A stretch of 64,000 nt of DNA from Mycobacterium sp. GA-1841. GTDB taxonomy: Bacteria; Actinomycetota; Actinomycetes; Mycobacteriales; Mycobacteriaceae. The notes beneath the pieces are model-generated. The model was not told the DNA's origin and made no database searches. It worked only from the letters and a program-made list of their open reading frames with translations. Both the position numbers and the translations under genes were made by a program. Positions within the stretch are counted from its first letter, which is position 1; the number at the start of each line of letters is the position of its first letter. The stretch spans positions 1-64,000 of the forward strand of contig NZ_MBEQ01000108.1 in NCBI RefSeq assembly GCF_001954135.1, read 5' to 3'. This document shows, piece after piece, positions 31,471 to 39,956 of the stretch.

Positions 31471-33576
31471 CTACGTCGGGGTCGGCCCCTCGGCCAGCAA
31501 ATTACGGAAGCCATCCTCGTCGAGGATCGGAACACCGAGTTCGACGGCCTTGTCGTACTTGGATCCCGGCGCATCGCCGGCCACCACGTACGCGGTCTTC
31601 TTCGACACCGAGCTGGCAGCCTTTCCACCCCGGCTGATGATGGCCTCTTTGGCCTCGTCCCGGGAAAACCCGGGTAAAGACCCGGTCACCACGATGGACA
31701 GGCCTTCCAACGTGCGTTCGATACTCGCGTCGCGTTCATCGGCCATCCGAACCCCGGCCGCGCGCCACTTGTCCACGATGGCGCGATGCCAGTCGACGGT
31801 GAACCAGTCCACCACGGCGGCGGCGATGGTCGGGCCCACCCCTTCCACGGCGGCGAGCTGTTCCTCCGAAGCCTCGACGATGGCGTCCAGGCTGGCGAAT
31901 TCGGTGGCCAATGCACGTGCCGCGGTGGGACCGACATGGCGGATGGACAGTGCCACCAGTACCCGCCACAGCGGTTGGTCCTTCGCCTTGTCCAAGTTCG
32001 CCAGCAGCAGTTGACCGTTCTTGGACAGCACGCCCTTCTGCGTCTTGAACAGATCGGTGCGCAGGAGTTCGTCGGCGGTGAGGGTGAACAGATCACCCTC
32101 ATCGGCGATCACCCCGGCCTGCAGCAGCGCGGTGGCCGCCTCGTAACCGAGGCCCTCGATGTCGAAGGCCCCTCGCCCGGCGACGTGAAACACCCGCTCC
32201 CGCAACTGCGCCGGGCAGCTTCGGGTGTTGGGGCAGCGGATGTCGGCGTCGCCCTCCTTGGCCGGGGCCAGTTTGGTGCCGCACTCGGGGCAGTTCGTCG
32301 GCATGACGAACGGACGTTCCGATCCGTCGCGCAGGTCGACCACCGGGCCCAGCACCTCGGGGATGACGTCGCCGGCCTTGCGGATCACGACGGTGTCGCC
32401 GATCAACACCCCTTTGCGCTGCACTTCGGTGGCGTTGTGCAACGTGGCCAGGCCGACCGTCGACCCGGCCACCTTGACCGGCTCCATGTACGCGAACGGG
32501 GTGACCCGGCCGGTACGCCCCACACTGACGCGGATGTCGAGCAGTTTGGTGGTGGCCTCTTCCGGCGGGTACTTGTAGGCCACCGCCCACCGCGGCGCGC
32601 GTGATGTCGAGCCGAGCCGACGCTGCAGCGCCACTTCGTCGACCTTGACCACCAGCCCGTCGATCTCGTGGTCGACGTCATGGCGGTGCTCACCCCAGTA
32701 GGCGATCCGTTCGGCAACCTCGGCGACGCCGGAAACCTTGGCGGTGTGGGCCGACACCGGCAGGCCCCACTGGCCGAGCGCGCGGTACGCGTCGTGCAGC
32801 GAGGTGAACGGAAACCCGCCGGCGCTTTCGATGTGGCCGAGCCCGTGGCAGATCATCCGCAGCTTGCGGCGCGCGGTGACCGCCGGATTCTTCTGGCGCA
32901 GCGAGCCGGCCGCACTGTTGCGCGGGTTGGCGAACGGGGGTTTGCCCTCGGCCACCAGCCCGGCGTTGAGGTCCTCGAAGTCGGCGACCCGGAAGAACAC
33001 CTCGCCGCGTACCTCGAGCACATCGGGCACCGGGAACTCGTCCGACGGCGTCAACTGTTGGGGGATGTCTTCGATCGTGCGGGCGTTGAGCGTGACGTCC
33101 TCACCGGTGCGGCCATCACCGCGGGTCGCGGCGCGTACCAGCCGGCCCTGCCGGTAGACCAGCGCCAGCGCGACGCCGTCGATCTTCAGCTCGCACAGGT
33201 AGTGGGCGGCGTCGCCGATCTCCCCTTTGATGCGCGCCGCCCAGGCCGACAGCTCGTCGGAGTCGAACACGTTGTCCAGCGACAACATCCGTTCCAGATG
33301 CTCGGCCGGAGCGAAGTCGGTGGCGAATCCGGCCCCGCCGACCAATTGGGTGGGCGAATCCGGGGTGCGCAGTTCCGGAAGTGCCGATTCGATGCCCTGC
33401 AGTTCGCGCAGCAAGGCGTCGAACTCGGCATCGGAGATGATCGGCGCGTCCTTGACGTAGTAACGGAACTGATGTTCGCGCACCTCGTCGGCAAGCTCCT
33501 GCCAGCGGCGGCGCAGGTCGGCATCAGGCTGTTCGGGCAGCGCGGCCTCGGCATCTCCGGTTGGCTTCTCACTCAC
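31471..33576 (-). CDS. ligA: NAD+-dependent DNA ligase LigA
   Basis: LigA is the essential replicative ligase that seals nicks using NAD+. The 701 residues show the Ia domain (HQFRYYVKDAPIISDAEFD), the adenylation motif LCELKIDGVALAL with Lys131, an OB fold, a zinc finger (CPECGTKLAP ... CPNTRSCPAQ), helix-hairpin-helix repeats (LSIRHVGPTAARAL, AAVEGVGPTIAAAV) and a C-terminal BRCT domain (TLEGLSIVVTGSLPGFSRDE). GTG 33576 gives a length close to the tuberculosis enzyme; TAGCCT lies 7 nt upstream (leaderless pattern). It is divergent from the YjbR gene; the longer frame is not supported. Confidence 0.97.
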   Translation of the reverse strand: MSEKPTGDAEAALPEQPDADLRRRWQELADEVREHQFRYYVKDAPIISDAEFDALLRELQGIESALPELRTPDSPTQLVGGAGFATDFAPAEHLERMLSLDNVFDSDELSAWAARIKGEIGDAAHYLCELKIDGVALALVYRQGRLVRAATRGDGRTGEDVTLNARTIEDIPQQLTPSDEFPVPDVLEVRGEVFFRVADFEDLNAGLVAEGKPPFANPRNSAAGSLRQKNPAVTARRKLRMICHGLGHIESAGGFPFTSLHDAYRALGQWGLPVSAHTAKVSGVAEVAERIAYWGEHRHDVDHEIDGLVVKVDEVALQRRLGSTSRAPRWAVAYKYPPEEATTKLLDIRVSVGRTGRVTPFAYMEPVKVAGSTVGLATLHNATEVQRKGVLIGDTVVIRKAGDVIPEVLGPVVDLRDGSERPFVMPTNCPECGTKLAPAKEGDADIRCPNTRSCPAQLRERVFHVAGRGAFDIEGLGYEAATALLQAGVIADEGDLFTLTADELLRTDLFKTQKGVLSKNGQLLLANLDKAKDQPLWRVLVALSIRHVGPTAARALATEFASLDAIVEASEEQLAAVEGVGPTIAAAVVDWFTVDWHRAIVDKWRAAGVRMADERDASIERTLEGLSIVVTGSLPGFSRDEAKEAIISRGGKAASSVSKKTAYVVAGDAPGSKYDKAVELGVPILDEDGFRNLLAEGPTPT

Positions 33577-33624
33577 TCTGAGCAGGCTAGTCGAGCGAAC
33601 CGACAGTCCCACTAATCTGGCAGG
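33577..33624. promoter_or_regulatory. Divergent ligA / YjbR promoter region with two TAnnnT boxes
   Basis: The 48-nt gap between two divergent start codons holds TAGCCT on the minus strand, 7 nt before the ligA GTG. It also holds TAATCT on the plus strand (33613-33618), 6 nt before the YjbR ATG. Both fit the leaderless mycobacterial pattern. The -35 regions are not recognisable. Confidence 0.45.
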
Positions 33625-34026
33625 ATGCCGCACCCGATCATGTTCAGCGATGACGACTTGGGCCTGGCCGATCTGCGCACCATCGCCCTGGGATTTCCCG
33701 AGGCCTTCGAGAAGGTGTCGTGGGGCCGGCCGGTGTTCTGCGCACCGAAGATGTTCGCCATGTACGGCGGCAACGTGAAGCCCGAACGCCGCGGGGAGAT
33801 GGTGCCGTATCCGCATTCACTTCTGATCAAGGTGGACGAGAGCGATCGGCGGGCACTCGAACAAGACGACCGATTCTTCTTTCCGGCCTACCTGGGGCCG
33901 TTCGGCTGGTTGGGGCTGGATTTCACTGCCGCCCAAGTGGATTGGGGCGAAGTTCGCGAGCTCGTGGACGCCTCGTTCCGACTGGTCGCCGCGCGCCGGC
34001 TCATCAAAAAACTCGACGAGAACTGA
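33625..34026 (+). CDS. MmcQ/YjbR-family protein
   Basis: A 133-residue protein of the MmcQ/YjbR (CyaY-like fold) family. Family features are LRTIALGFPEAFEKVSWGRP near the N-terminus, the PHSLLIKVDESDRRALEQDD core and the late YLGPFGWLGLDFT segment. YjbR proteins are thought to bind DNA, but the biological role is unresolved. It starts with ATG 33625, after CAGG and a TAATCT box, and ends 12 nt before the acyl-CoA ligase gene, so the two are probably cotranscribed. Confidence 0.85.
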   Translation: MPHPIMFSDDDLGLADLRTIALGFPEAFEKVSWGRPVFCAPKMFAMYGGNVKPERRGEMVPYPHSLLIKVDESDRRALEQDDRFFFPAYLGPFGWLGLDFTAAQVDWGEVRELVDASFRLVAARRLIKKLDEN

Positions 34027-34038
34027 TCGGAAGCAGCC

Positions 34039-35613
34039 ATGAGTTTCACCAGCCCCTTTCCCGACGTCGTGCTGCCCACCGGCAGCGTCTACGACTACCT
34101 GTTCGGTGACCTGACTGCCGAGGACTCCGGCCGTACAGCCCTGGTCGACGCCGCCTCTGGTGCCGAAACCAGCTATGGCGACCTGGTGCGCCGCATCGAC
34201 GCGTTCGCCGGCGGGCTGGCGGCCCGCGGAATCGGCGTCGGCGATGTGGTGGCCCTGCTGGCCCCCAACAGTTCAGATTTCGCGATCGCCTTCCACGGCA
34301 TCTTGCGCGCGGGAGCCACCGCCACCACGGTCAACGCCCTGTTCACCGCGCGCGACATCACCAAGCAGCTCAAGGATTCGAAGGCCCGGCTGCTGGTCAC
34401 GGTGAACGCGCTGGGGCCCCAGGCCCTCGAGGGTGCGCTGGCGGCCGGCCTGACCGAGCACCAGGTGGTGCTTCTCGACGGCGCCGGTTTGGGCGCAGAG
34501 GGCCGCGCACCCGATGTCAGCTTCGATCCGGCCACACATCTGGCCGCCCTGCCGTACAGCTCCGGTACGACCGCGAACCCCAAGGGGGTGATGCTGACCC
34601 ACGCCAACCTGACGGCCAACGTGGCACAGATCCGCCCACTGCAGGGCATGACCGCCGACGACCGGCTGCTGGCCGTGTTGCCGTTCTTCCACATCTACGG
34701 CATGACGGTGCTGCTCAACGCCGCCCTGCACGCCCGCGCGCGACTGGTGATCATGCCGTCGTTCGATCTCGGTGAATTCCTCGGCAACATCGCCACCCAC
34801 CGGTGCACGTTCGTCTACATCGCCCCGCCGGTCGCCGTCGCCCTGGCCAAGCATCCACTGGTCGATTCCTATGACCTGTCCTCGCTGCGAGCCGTTTTGT
34901 CCGGTGCCGCGTCGCTCGACGCAGACCTCGGTCGTGCGGTTTCAGAACGATTGGGCTGCACCGTGTCTCAGGGCTACGGTATGAGCGAGCTGAGTCCCGT
35001 CAGCCACATCACCCCGCATGACGGCGGACTGGCGACGGTCGGCACGATCGCGCCACTGGACTCGTGCGGATGGACAGTCCCCAACGGCGTGAGCAAGCTG
35101 GTCGACCCCGACACCGGGGACGAAATCGGTATTCCGGCAGAGGGTGTGAGCGCAACCGGCGAACTGTGGTTCAAGGGTCCCAACGTGATGGCCGGCTACC
35201 TCAACAATGAGGCGGCGACGCAGGAGACCATCGATGCCGACGGATTCCTGCACACCGGCGATCTGGCGCAGGTCGATTCCAACGGCTGCGTCTATGTCGT
35301 GGACCGGCTCAAGGAACTCATCAAATACAAGGGCTACCAGGTGCCACCGGCCGAGCTGGAGTCTGTACTCCTCGGCCACCCCGGCATCGCCGACGCCGCG
35401 GTGATCGGTGTGCAGGACAGCCAGTCCGGTGAGGAAGTGCCGAAAGCCTTTGTGGTCAAACAACCTTCTGCGGAGTTGAGCGCCGACGAGGTGATCGCGT
35501 TCGTGGCCGGTCTGGTGGCGCCCTACAAGAAGGTGCGTCAGGTCGAGTTCATCGACACGATCCCCAAGTCGTCAGCCGGCAAGATTTTGCGGCGGGAGCT
35601 GCGGGACCGCTAG
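34039..35613 (+). CDS. 4-coumarate:CoA ligase-like acyl-CoA synthetase
   Basis: A 524-residue ANL-superfamily adenylating enzyme that activates an aryl or fatty carboxylic acid to its CoA thioester with ATP. The P-loop is LPYSSGTTANPKGVMLTHAN, followed by VLPFFHIYGMTVLLNAAL. GYGMSELSPVSHIT is the 4CL-type A5 motif, DGFLHTGDLAQVDSNG the hinge-region aspartate motif, and PKSSAGKILRREL carries the catalytic lysine near the C-terminus. Overall layout matches mycobacterial 4CL-type FadD enzymes; the real substrate is unknown. SD GGAAGCAGCC precedes ATG 34039. Confidence 0.92.
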   Translation: MSFTSPFPDVVLPTGSVYDYLFGDLTAEDSGRTALVDAASGAETSYGDLVRRIDAFAGGLAARGIGVGDVVALLAPNSSDFAIAFHGILRAGATATTVNALFTARDITKQLKDSKARLLVTVNALGPQALEGALAAGLTEHQVVLLDGAGLGAEGRAPDVSFDPATHLAALPYSSGTTANPKGVMLTHANLTANVAQIRPLQGMTADDRLLAVLPFFHIYGMTVLLNAALHARARLVIMPSFDLGEFLGNIATHRCTFVYIAPPVAVALAKHPLVDSYDLSSLRAVLSGAASLDADLGRAVSERLGCTVSQGYGMSELSPVSHITPHDGGLATVGTIAPLDSCGWTVPNGVSKLVDPDTGDEIGIPAEGVSATGELWFKGPNVMAGYLNNEAATQETIDADGFLHTGDLAQVDSNGCVYVVDRLKELIKYKGYQVPPAELESVLLGHPGIADAAVIGVQDSQSGEEVPKAFVVKQPSAELSADEVIAFVAGLVAPYKKVRQVEFIDTIPKSSAGKILRRELRDR

Positions 35614-35625
35614 CCGACCGCTCTG

Positions 35626-35703
35626 TCACGCTGGAGTGACGCCCGGCACCGACAGCCACGCCGGCGTGACAATGGGCGGGCGTGACAATGGGCGGGCGTG
35701 ACA
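35626..35703. repeat. Tandem 16-bp repeat and inverted TGTCACGC/GCGTGACA boxes
   Basis: The unit gcgtgacaatgggcgg occurs twice in tandem (35664-35679, 35680-35695), followed by a partial third copy (to 35703). The reverse complement of its first 8 bases, TGTCACGC, occurs at 35626-35633, so each GCGTGACA can pair with it. TGTCAC also pairs locally with the GTGAC at about 35636-35640. The array fills the gap between two convergent genes (stops at 35613 and 35729) and may act as a terminator with alternative stems. Confidence 0.7.
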
Positions 35704-35728
35704 GGTAACGACCTTTCGGTGGCTTGTG

Positions 35729-36739
35729 TCAGATGGCGTCGGGGTCCTCGGCGAAGGCGTCGGCGGCCTTCTGCGCGAGTTCGACTGCGGTGCGTGCCCA
35801 CTGAGCAGTGGCTCCGGCCAGTCCACAGGCCGGGGTGATCCCGATGCGGTCACGCAGAACGGTCCGCGCGAAGCCCAGCCGGTCGGTCAGCGTCACTGCG
35901 GCCTTGGCCACCTCTTCGACGGAAGGCCGTCCGTCGGGCGCGGTGGCGGGCAGCACGCCGAGCAGCACGGTGCGCCCCGAGTCGACGAATTCTCCGATGC
36001 CGTCCAGATCCGCGGGCGCCAGGGTCGAAACGTCAACCGCCACGGCCTGAACTGCACTGCGCAACAATGCTTTCCAGGGGAGCTCGGCTGCACAGCTGTG
36101 CACGACAACTTCGGAACCGACGGCCGCCACGCAGTCGTCGATCAGGTTCATCGCCACCGGCTCGTCCACCGGGTGCACCGGGGTGAAACTGGTCACCCCG
36201 GAGAGCCGTCCCGCCAGCGCGGCCGGCAGCGACGGCTCATCGAGTTGGACCACCACGGTGGTCTCCAGCCGCCGCGCCACCTCGGCGCGATGAGCCGCCA
36301 GCCCTTCGGCCAGCGACGCCGCCAGGTCGCGCAGCGCACCGTGATCGGTGATGGCCCGGTGCCCGTTGGGCAGCTCCAGCTGGGCGGCCAGCGTGATCGG
36401 CCCGGGCGCCTGGACCTTGACCGCTCGACCGCTACCGCGCAAACCGGCGCGTTCCCAGGCCTCTTCGAGGGCATCGACGTCCTCGCCGAGCAGGCTGACC
36501 GCCCGTCGCAGCGCGCTGTTGCGTCGCGTGCCGATGCGGTACCCGCGTGGCACGGTGTCGATGCCGATGTCGACGAGCAGCGCCCCGGCCCGGCCGATCA
36601 GATCGGCGCCGATGCCCCGAGCCGGTAGTTCCACCAAGTGCGACAGGTTGTGGAGTTCACCGACGACGACTTCGGCTGCAGCCCGCGCGTCGGTACCGGG
36701 CCACGATCCGAGACCGGTGGCCGTCGCGAAAGCACTCAT
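35729..36739 (-). CDS. Cobalamin-independent methionine-synthase-like protein (MetE C-terminal type)
   Basis: The 336-residue protein resembles the C-terminal catalytic barrel of MetE without its N-terminal half. It begins FATATGLGSWPGTDARAAAE. Metal-ligand-type positions appear in VVHSCAAELPWKALL (His, Cys) and GITPACGLAGATAQW (Cys), with VVVQLDEPSLPAAL on a middle strand. Position suggests the Rv3015c orthologue, for which I know no confirmed activity. True methionine synthase activity would normally need the N-terminal folate half, so a different methyl transfer is likely. It ends by convergence with the acyl-CoA ligase across the repeat array. Confidence 0.82.
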   Translation of the reverse strand: MSAFATATGLGSWPGTDARAAAEVVVGELHNLSHLVELPARGIGADLIGRAGALLVDIGIDTVPRGYRIGTRRNSALRRAVSLLGEDVDALEEAWERAGLRGSGRAVKVQAPGPITLAAQLELPNGHRAITDHGALRDLAASLAEGLAAHRAEVARRLETTVVVQLDEPSLPAALAGRLSGVTSFTPVHPVDEPVAMNLIDDCVAAVGSEVVVHSCAAELPWKALLRSAVQAVAVDVSTLAPADLDGIGEFVDSGRTVLLGVLPATAPDGRPSVEEVAKAAVTLTDRLGFARTVLRDRIGITPACGLAGATAQWARTAVELAQKAADAFAEDPDAI

Positions 36740-36763
36740 GCGAAAACATTCATGAAAATTCGC

Positions 36764-37834
36764 TCACCCGCGTGCGATGGTCGCGCTGGCAATGACCTCG
36801 TCACCCTCGGCATCGGGGCGGTACAGCACCATGGTCTGGCCGGGCGCGACGCCGCGCAACGGCGCTCGCAGAGACACCGTCAACCGCCCGTCGCGCAGCT
36901 CGGCCACCGCGTCGGTGATGCCGCCGTGGGCGCGCACCTGGATCTGGCATTCGACCGGCCCGTGCAGCGGGGTGCCGCTGGTGAACACCGGCTTGTCGCC
37001 GATCAGTTCGGTGATCTCGAGGTCTTCGACGGATCCGACGCGCACCGTGCCGGTCTCGGCGTCGATCGCGGTGACGTACCGTGGCCGGCCGTCGGCGCCG
37101 GGCCCGGCGATACCGAGCCCCTTGCGTTGCCCGATCGTGAAACCGTGCACGCCGTCGTGTTCGGCCAGCACGGTGCCGTCATTGTCGATGACCGAGCCGC
37201 GCCGCACCCCGATGCGGGCACCGAGGAACGCCTGGGTGTCCCCGGAGGGGATGAAGCAGATGTCATGGCTGTCCGGCTTTTTCGCGACGGCCAGTCCACG
37301 CTCGGCCGCCTCGGCCCGGATCTGACTCTTGGGCGTGTCACCGATCGGGAAAAGTGCGTGCGCCAACTGCTCGGCGGTGAGCACACCGAGCACGTAGGAC
37401 TGGTCCTTGTCGGCGTCGACGGCACGACGCAGCCGGCCGTCGGCCAGCCGTGCATAGTGTCCGGTGGCCACTGCATCGAATCCGAGCGCCAGGGCGCGGG
37501 CGGCCAACGCGGAGAACTTGATCCGCTCGTTGCACCGCACACAAGGATTCGGCGTCTCGCCCCGGGCGTAGGACTCGACGAAGTCCTCGATCACGTCGTC
37601 CTTGAACCGATCGGCGAAATCCCAGACGTAGAAGGGAATGTCGAGGATATCGGCCACGCGGCGGGCATCGCCGGCGTCCTCCTTGGAGCAGCAACCGCGC
37701 GATCCGGTCCGCAACGTGCCCGGAGCACTCGACAGCGCCATGTGCACGCCGACGACGTCATGGCCGGCGTCGACCATCCGAGCGGCCGCCACCGAGGAAT
37801 CCACCCCGCCGCTCATCGCGACCAGCACCCTCAT
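36764..37834 (-). CDS. mnmA: tRNA-specific 2-thiouridylase MnmA
   Basis: MnmA adenylates and thiolates U34 of Lys, Glu and Gln tRNAs, with sulfur delivered from a cysteine desulfurase. The 356-residue enzyme has the PP-loop VLVAMSGGVDSSVAAARM and the catalytic cysteines in GETPNPCVRCNERIKF and SHDICFIPSGD. Further family stretches are DAVATGHYARL and FTIGQRKGLGIAGP, with a C-terminal beta-barrel. Its start overlaps the iscS stop by 4 nt, which ties it physically and functionally to the sulfur donor. Confidence 0.97.
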   Translation of the reverse strand: MRVLVAMSGGVDSSVAAARMVDAGHDVVGVHMALSSAPGTLRTGSRGCCSKEDAGDARRVADILDIPFYVWDFADRFKDDVIEDFVESYARGETPNPCVRCNERIKFSALAARALALGFDAVATGHYARLADGRLRRAVDADKDQSYVLGVLTAEQLAHALFPIGDTPKSQIRAEAAERGLAVAKKPDSHDICFIPSGDTQAFLGARIGVRRGSVIDNDGTVLAEHDGVHGFTIGQRKGLGIAGPGADGRPRYVTAIDAETGTVRVGSVEDLEITELIGDKPVFTSGTPLHGPVECQIQVRAHGGITDAVAELRDGRLTVSLRAPLRGVAPGQTMVLYRPDAEGDEVIASATIARG

Positions 37835-39057
37835 GAGAACGTCCTGCCCGCGCTGGCCAGGGCCGCCTGCCGGGCGCGCTCCACGGCCGCCGGAAGCACT
37901 TCGAGCACCGCATCGATATCGGCCTCAGTGCTGGTGTGCCCCAGGGAAAATCGCAGGGATCCTCGCGCGGTCGCCGGGTCGGCACCCATCGCGATCAGAA
38001 CGTGCGACGGCTGCGCCACCCCGGCGGTACATGCCGAGCCGGTGGAACATTCGATGCCCTTGGCGTCGAGCAGCATCAGCAGCGAATCACCTTCGCATCC
38101 GCGAAAGGTGAAGTGCGAGTTGGCCGGTAGCCGCCCGGCCCCCTGCGGCCCGTTCAAGAAGCTGTCTTCGATCGTGGAGAGCACGCCGTCGATCAACCGG
38201 TCGCGTAACGCCTGCACACGCGCGCTGTACTCGGCCAGTCCCCCGATGGCCACTTCGGCGGCCGCGGCCATCGACACGGCGCCGGCCACGTCGGGTGTTC
38301 CCGAGCGCACATCACGCTCCTGACCGCCGCCGTGCAGCAGCGGAGTGCAACCGGTGTCTCGGCGCAGCACCAGTGCACCGATGCCCATCGGTCCACCGAA
38401 CTTGTGTGCCGCCACGCTCATCGCCGCCAGCCCCGCGGCGGTGAAGTCCACCGGGATCTGGCCCACGGCCTGAATGGCGTCGCTGTGCATCGGCACGCCG
38501 AACTCGGCCGCGACGGCGGCCAGCTCGTCGATCGGCATGATCGTGCCGACCTCATTGTTGGCCCACATGATCGAGATCAGTGCCACGTCACCAGGGCCGG
38601 CCCCGGACTGCAACGCCGAACGCAGCGCCTCGGGCGCAACGGTGCCCTCGGCGTCGACCGGCAGCCAGGTCACCTCGGCGCCCTCGTGCTCGACCAGCCA
38701 CTGCACGGCATCGAGCACGGCATGGTGCTCGATGGCGGTGGTGATGATCCGGCGCCGTGCCGGCTCGGCATCGCGGCGGGCCCAGTAGATCCCCTTCACC
38801 GCGAGGTTGTCGCTCTCCGTGCCGCCGGCGGTGAAGATCACTTCCGAGGGGCGGCAGCCCAACAGTCGGGCCAGCGTCTCACGAGCCTCCTCCATCCGGC
38901 GCCGGGCCAGACGTCCCGAACCGTGCAGAGAAGAGGCGTTACCCACGGTCGCGAGCGCAGCCGTCATCGCATCGATGGCGGCCGCATGCATCGGCGTGGT
39001 GGCGGCATGATCGAGATAGACCTGCCCGCCTGGGGACGCCGTCGGGATAGAGGTCAT
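37831..39057 (-). CDS. iscS: Cysteine desulfurase IscS/NifS family
   Basis: This PLP enzyme takes sulfur from cysteine for tRNA thiolation and Fe-S cluster assembly. The 408 residues begin with the NifS N-terminus VYLDHAATTPMHAAAIDAM. The PLP lysine is in SVAAHKFGGPMGIGAL. The mobile catalytic cysteine is in IECSTGSACTAGV, a short loop as in group I enzymes. ERDVRSGTPDVAGAV is also typical. It overlaps mnmA by 4 nt. Start ATG 39057. Confidence 0.96.
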   Translation of the reverse strand: MTSIPTASPGGQVYLDHAATTPMHAAAIDAMTAALATVGNASSLHGSGRLARRRMEEARETLARLLGCRPSEVIFTAGGTESDNLAVKGIYWARRDAEPARRRIITTAIEHHAVLDAVQWLVEHEGAEVTWLPVDAEGTVAPEALRSALQSGAGPGDVALISIMWANNEVGTIMPIDELAAVAAEFGVPMHSDAIQAVGQIPVDFTAAGLAAMSVAAHKFGGPMGIGALVLRRDTGCTPLLHGGGQERDVRSGTPDVAGAVSMAAAAEVAIGGLAEYSARVQALRDRLIDGVLSTIEDSFLNGPQGAGRLPANSHFTFRGCEGDSLLMLLDAKGIECSTGSACTAGVAQPSHVLIAMGADPATARGSLRFSLGHTSTEADIDAVLEVLPAAVERARQAALASAGRTFS

Positions 39058-39104
39058 AACCTCTCCAGGATAGCCGCCGGCAGACGCCCCGCCTTCCAGC
39101 CGCC

Positions 39105-39956
39105 TCAGGCCGCCAGGACGTCCGCGGGAGCACCCGGGAGCTCGTGGTGCGCGATCAGATCCGAACGGACCACCGCTTCGCAGCGCTCTGCCAGCGCCCG
39201 CCGGTCAACTCCGGGCAGCTGCAGCGACCCGACATGGACGTGGCACACCGTGCGACGTGCGGTGATGACCCGCCGCACCGACCGCAACAGGGTGTCCTCC
39301 CCTACGAAGGCCGGAACCGTCGACAGCCGGCCGTCGCGGTGGCGGTACACCAGCCGCAGCGGTTGCACCGGGCGGGCCGCGTCGATCGCGGCCTGGAACA
39401 TCGCGGGCCGGAACTGTCCGTGTGCCAGCCCGCACCAGGTGGTGCCTTCCGGGAAGGCCACGACGGTGTGCCCGGCGCGCAATCGTTCGGCCACGGTGTG
39501 CACCACCGCGGGCAGCCGGCGCAGGCTGCCCCGGTCGATCGGGATCACCTTCATCACCCGGGCCAGCCGGCCCACCGCCGGCCATTCCACCAGATCTGCG
39601 CGCGCCACGAAGGAGCCCGGCAACACCGCACCGATCGTGAAAATATCCAGCCATGACACGTGGCCGCTGACCACGAGCACGCCCTTCAGATTACGAATCG
39701 GGCCGCCCGACAGGGAGATTCGGACACCGAAGCAGCGCAGCATCAACCGGCAGTAAAACCGCTGCACGTGCGAACGGCCGGGCATGGGGACCGCCAGCAG
39801 CGGCACTCCCGGCGCCAGGACCACGGCCATGACCACGCGCACCGTGGTGCGGACCCACACCACGAGGCGCCGGCCCGCATCGGCTCCGCCGGCATGGACG
39901 CAACTGGCGTCGCACGAGGCCTTGGGCAGCCAGGAATGCTCACAGGCGATGGTCAT
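39105..39956 (-). CDS. PlsC-family 1-acylglycerol-phosphate / lyso-lipid O-acyltransferase
   Basis: The 283-residue membrane acyltransferase has an N-terminal hydrophobic segment (VVMAVVLAPGVPLLAVPMPG). The catalytic H-x4-D motif is in VVSGHVSWLDIFTIG, and the substrate motif is VAFPEGTTWCGLAHGQFRP. It could acylate lysophosphatidate or, given the adjoining GNAT N-acyltransferase, act like OlsA on lyso-ornithine lipid. Its ATG overlaps the GNAT stop (ATGA), so the two are cotranslated. I recall Rv3026c/Rv3027c in the same order. Four N-terminal cysteine/histidine residues (CEHSWLPKASCDASCVH) are unusual for PlsC and may bind metal. Confidence 0.88.
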   Translation of the reverse strand: MTIACEHSWLPKASCDASCVHAGGADAGRRLVVWVRTTVRVVMAVVLAPGVPLLAVPMPGRSHVQRFYCRLMLRCFGVRISLSGGPIRNLKGVLVVSGHVSWLDIFTIGAVLPGSFVARADLVEWPAVGRLARVMKVIPIDRGSLRRLPAVVHTVAERLRAGHTVVAFPEGTTWCGLAHGQFRPAMFQAAIDAARPVQPLRLVYRHRDGRLSTVPAFVGEDTLLRSVRRVITARRTVCHVHVGSLQLPGVDRRALAERCEAVVRSDLIAHHELPGAPADVLAA

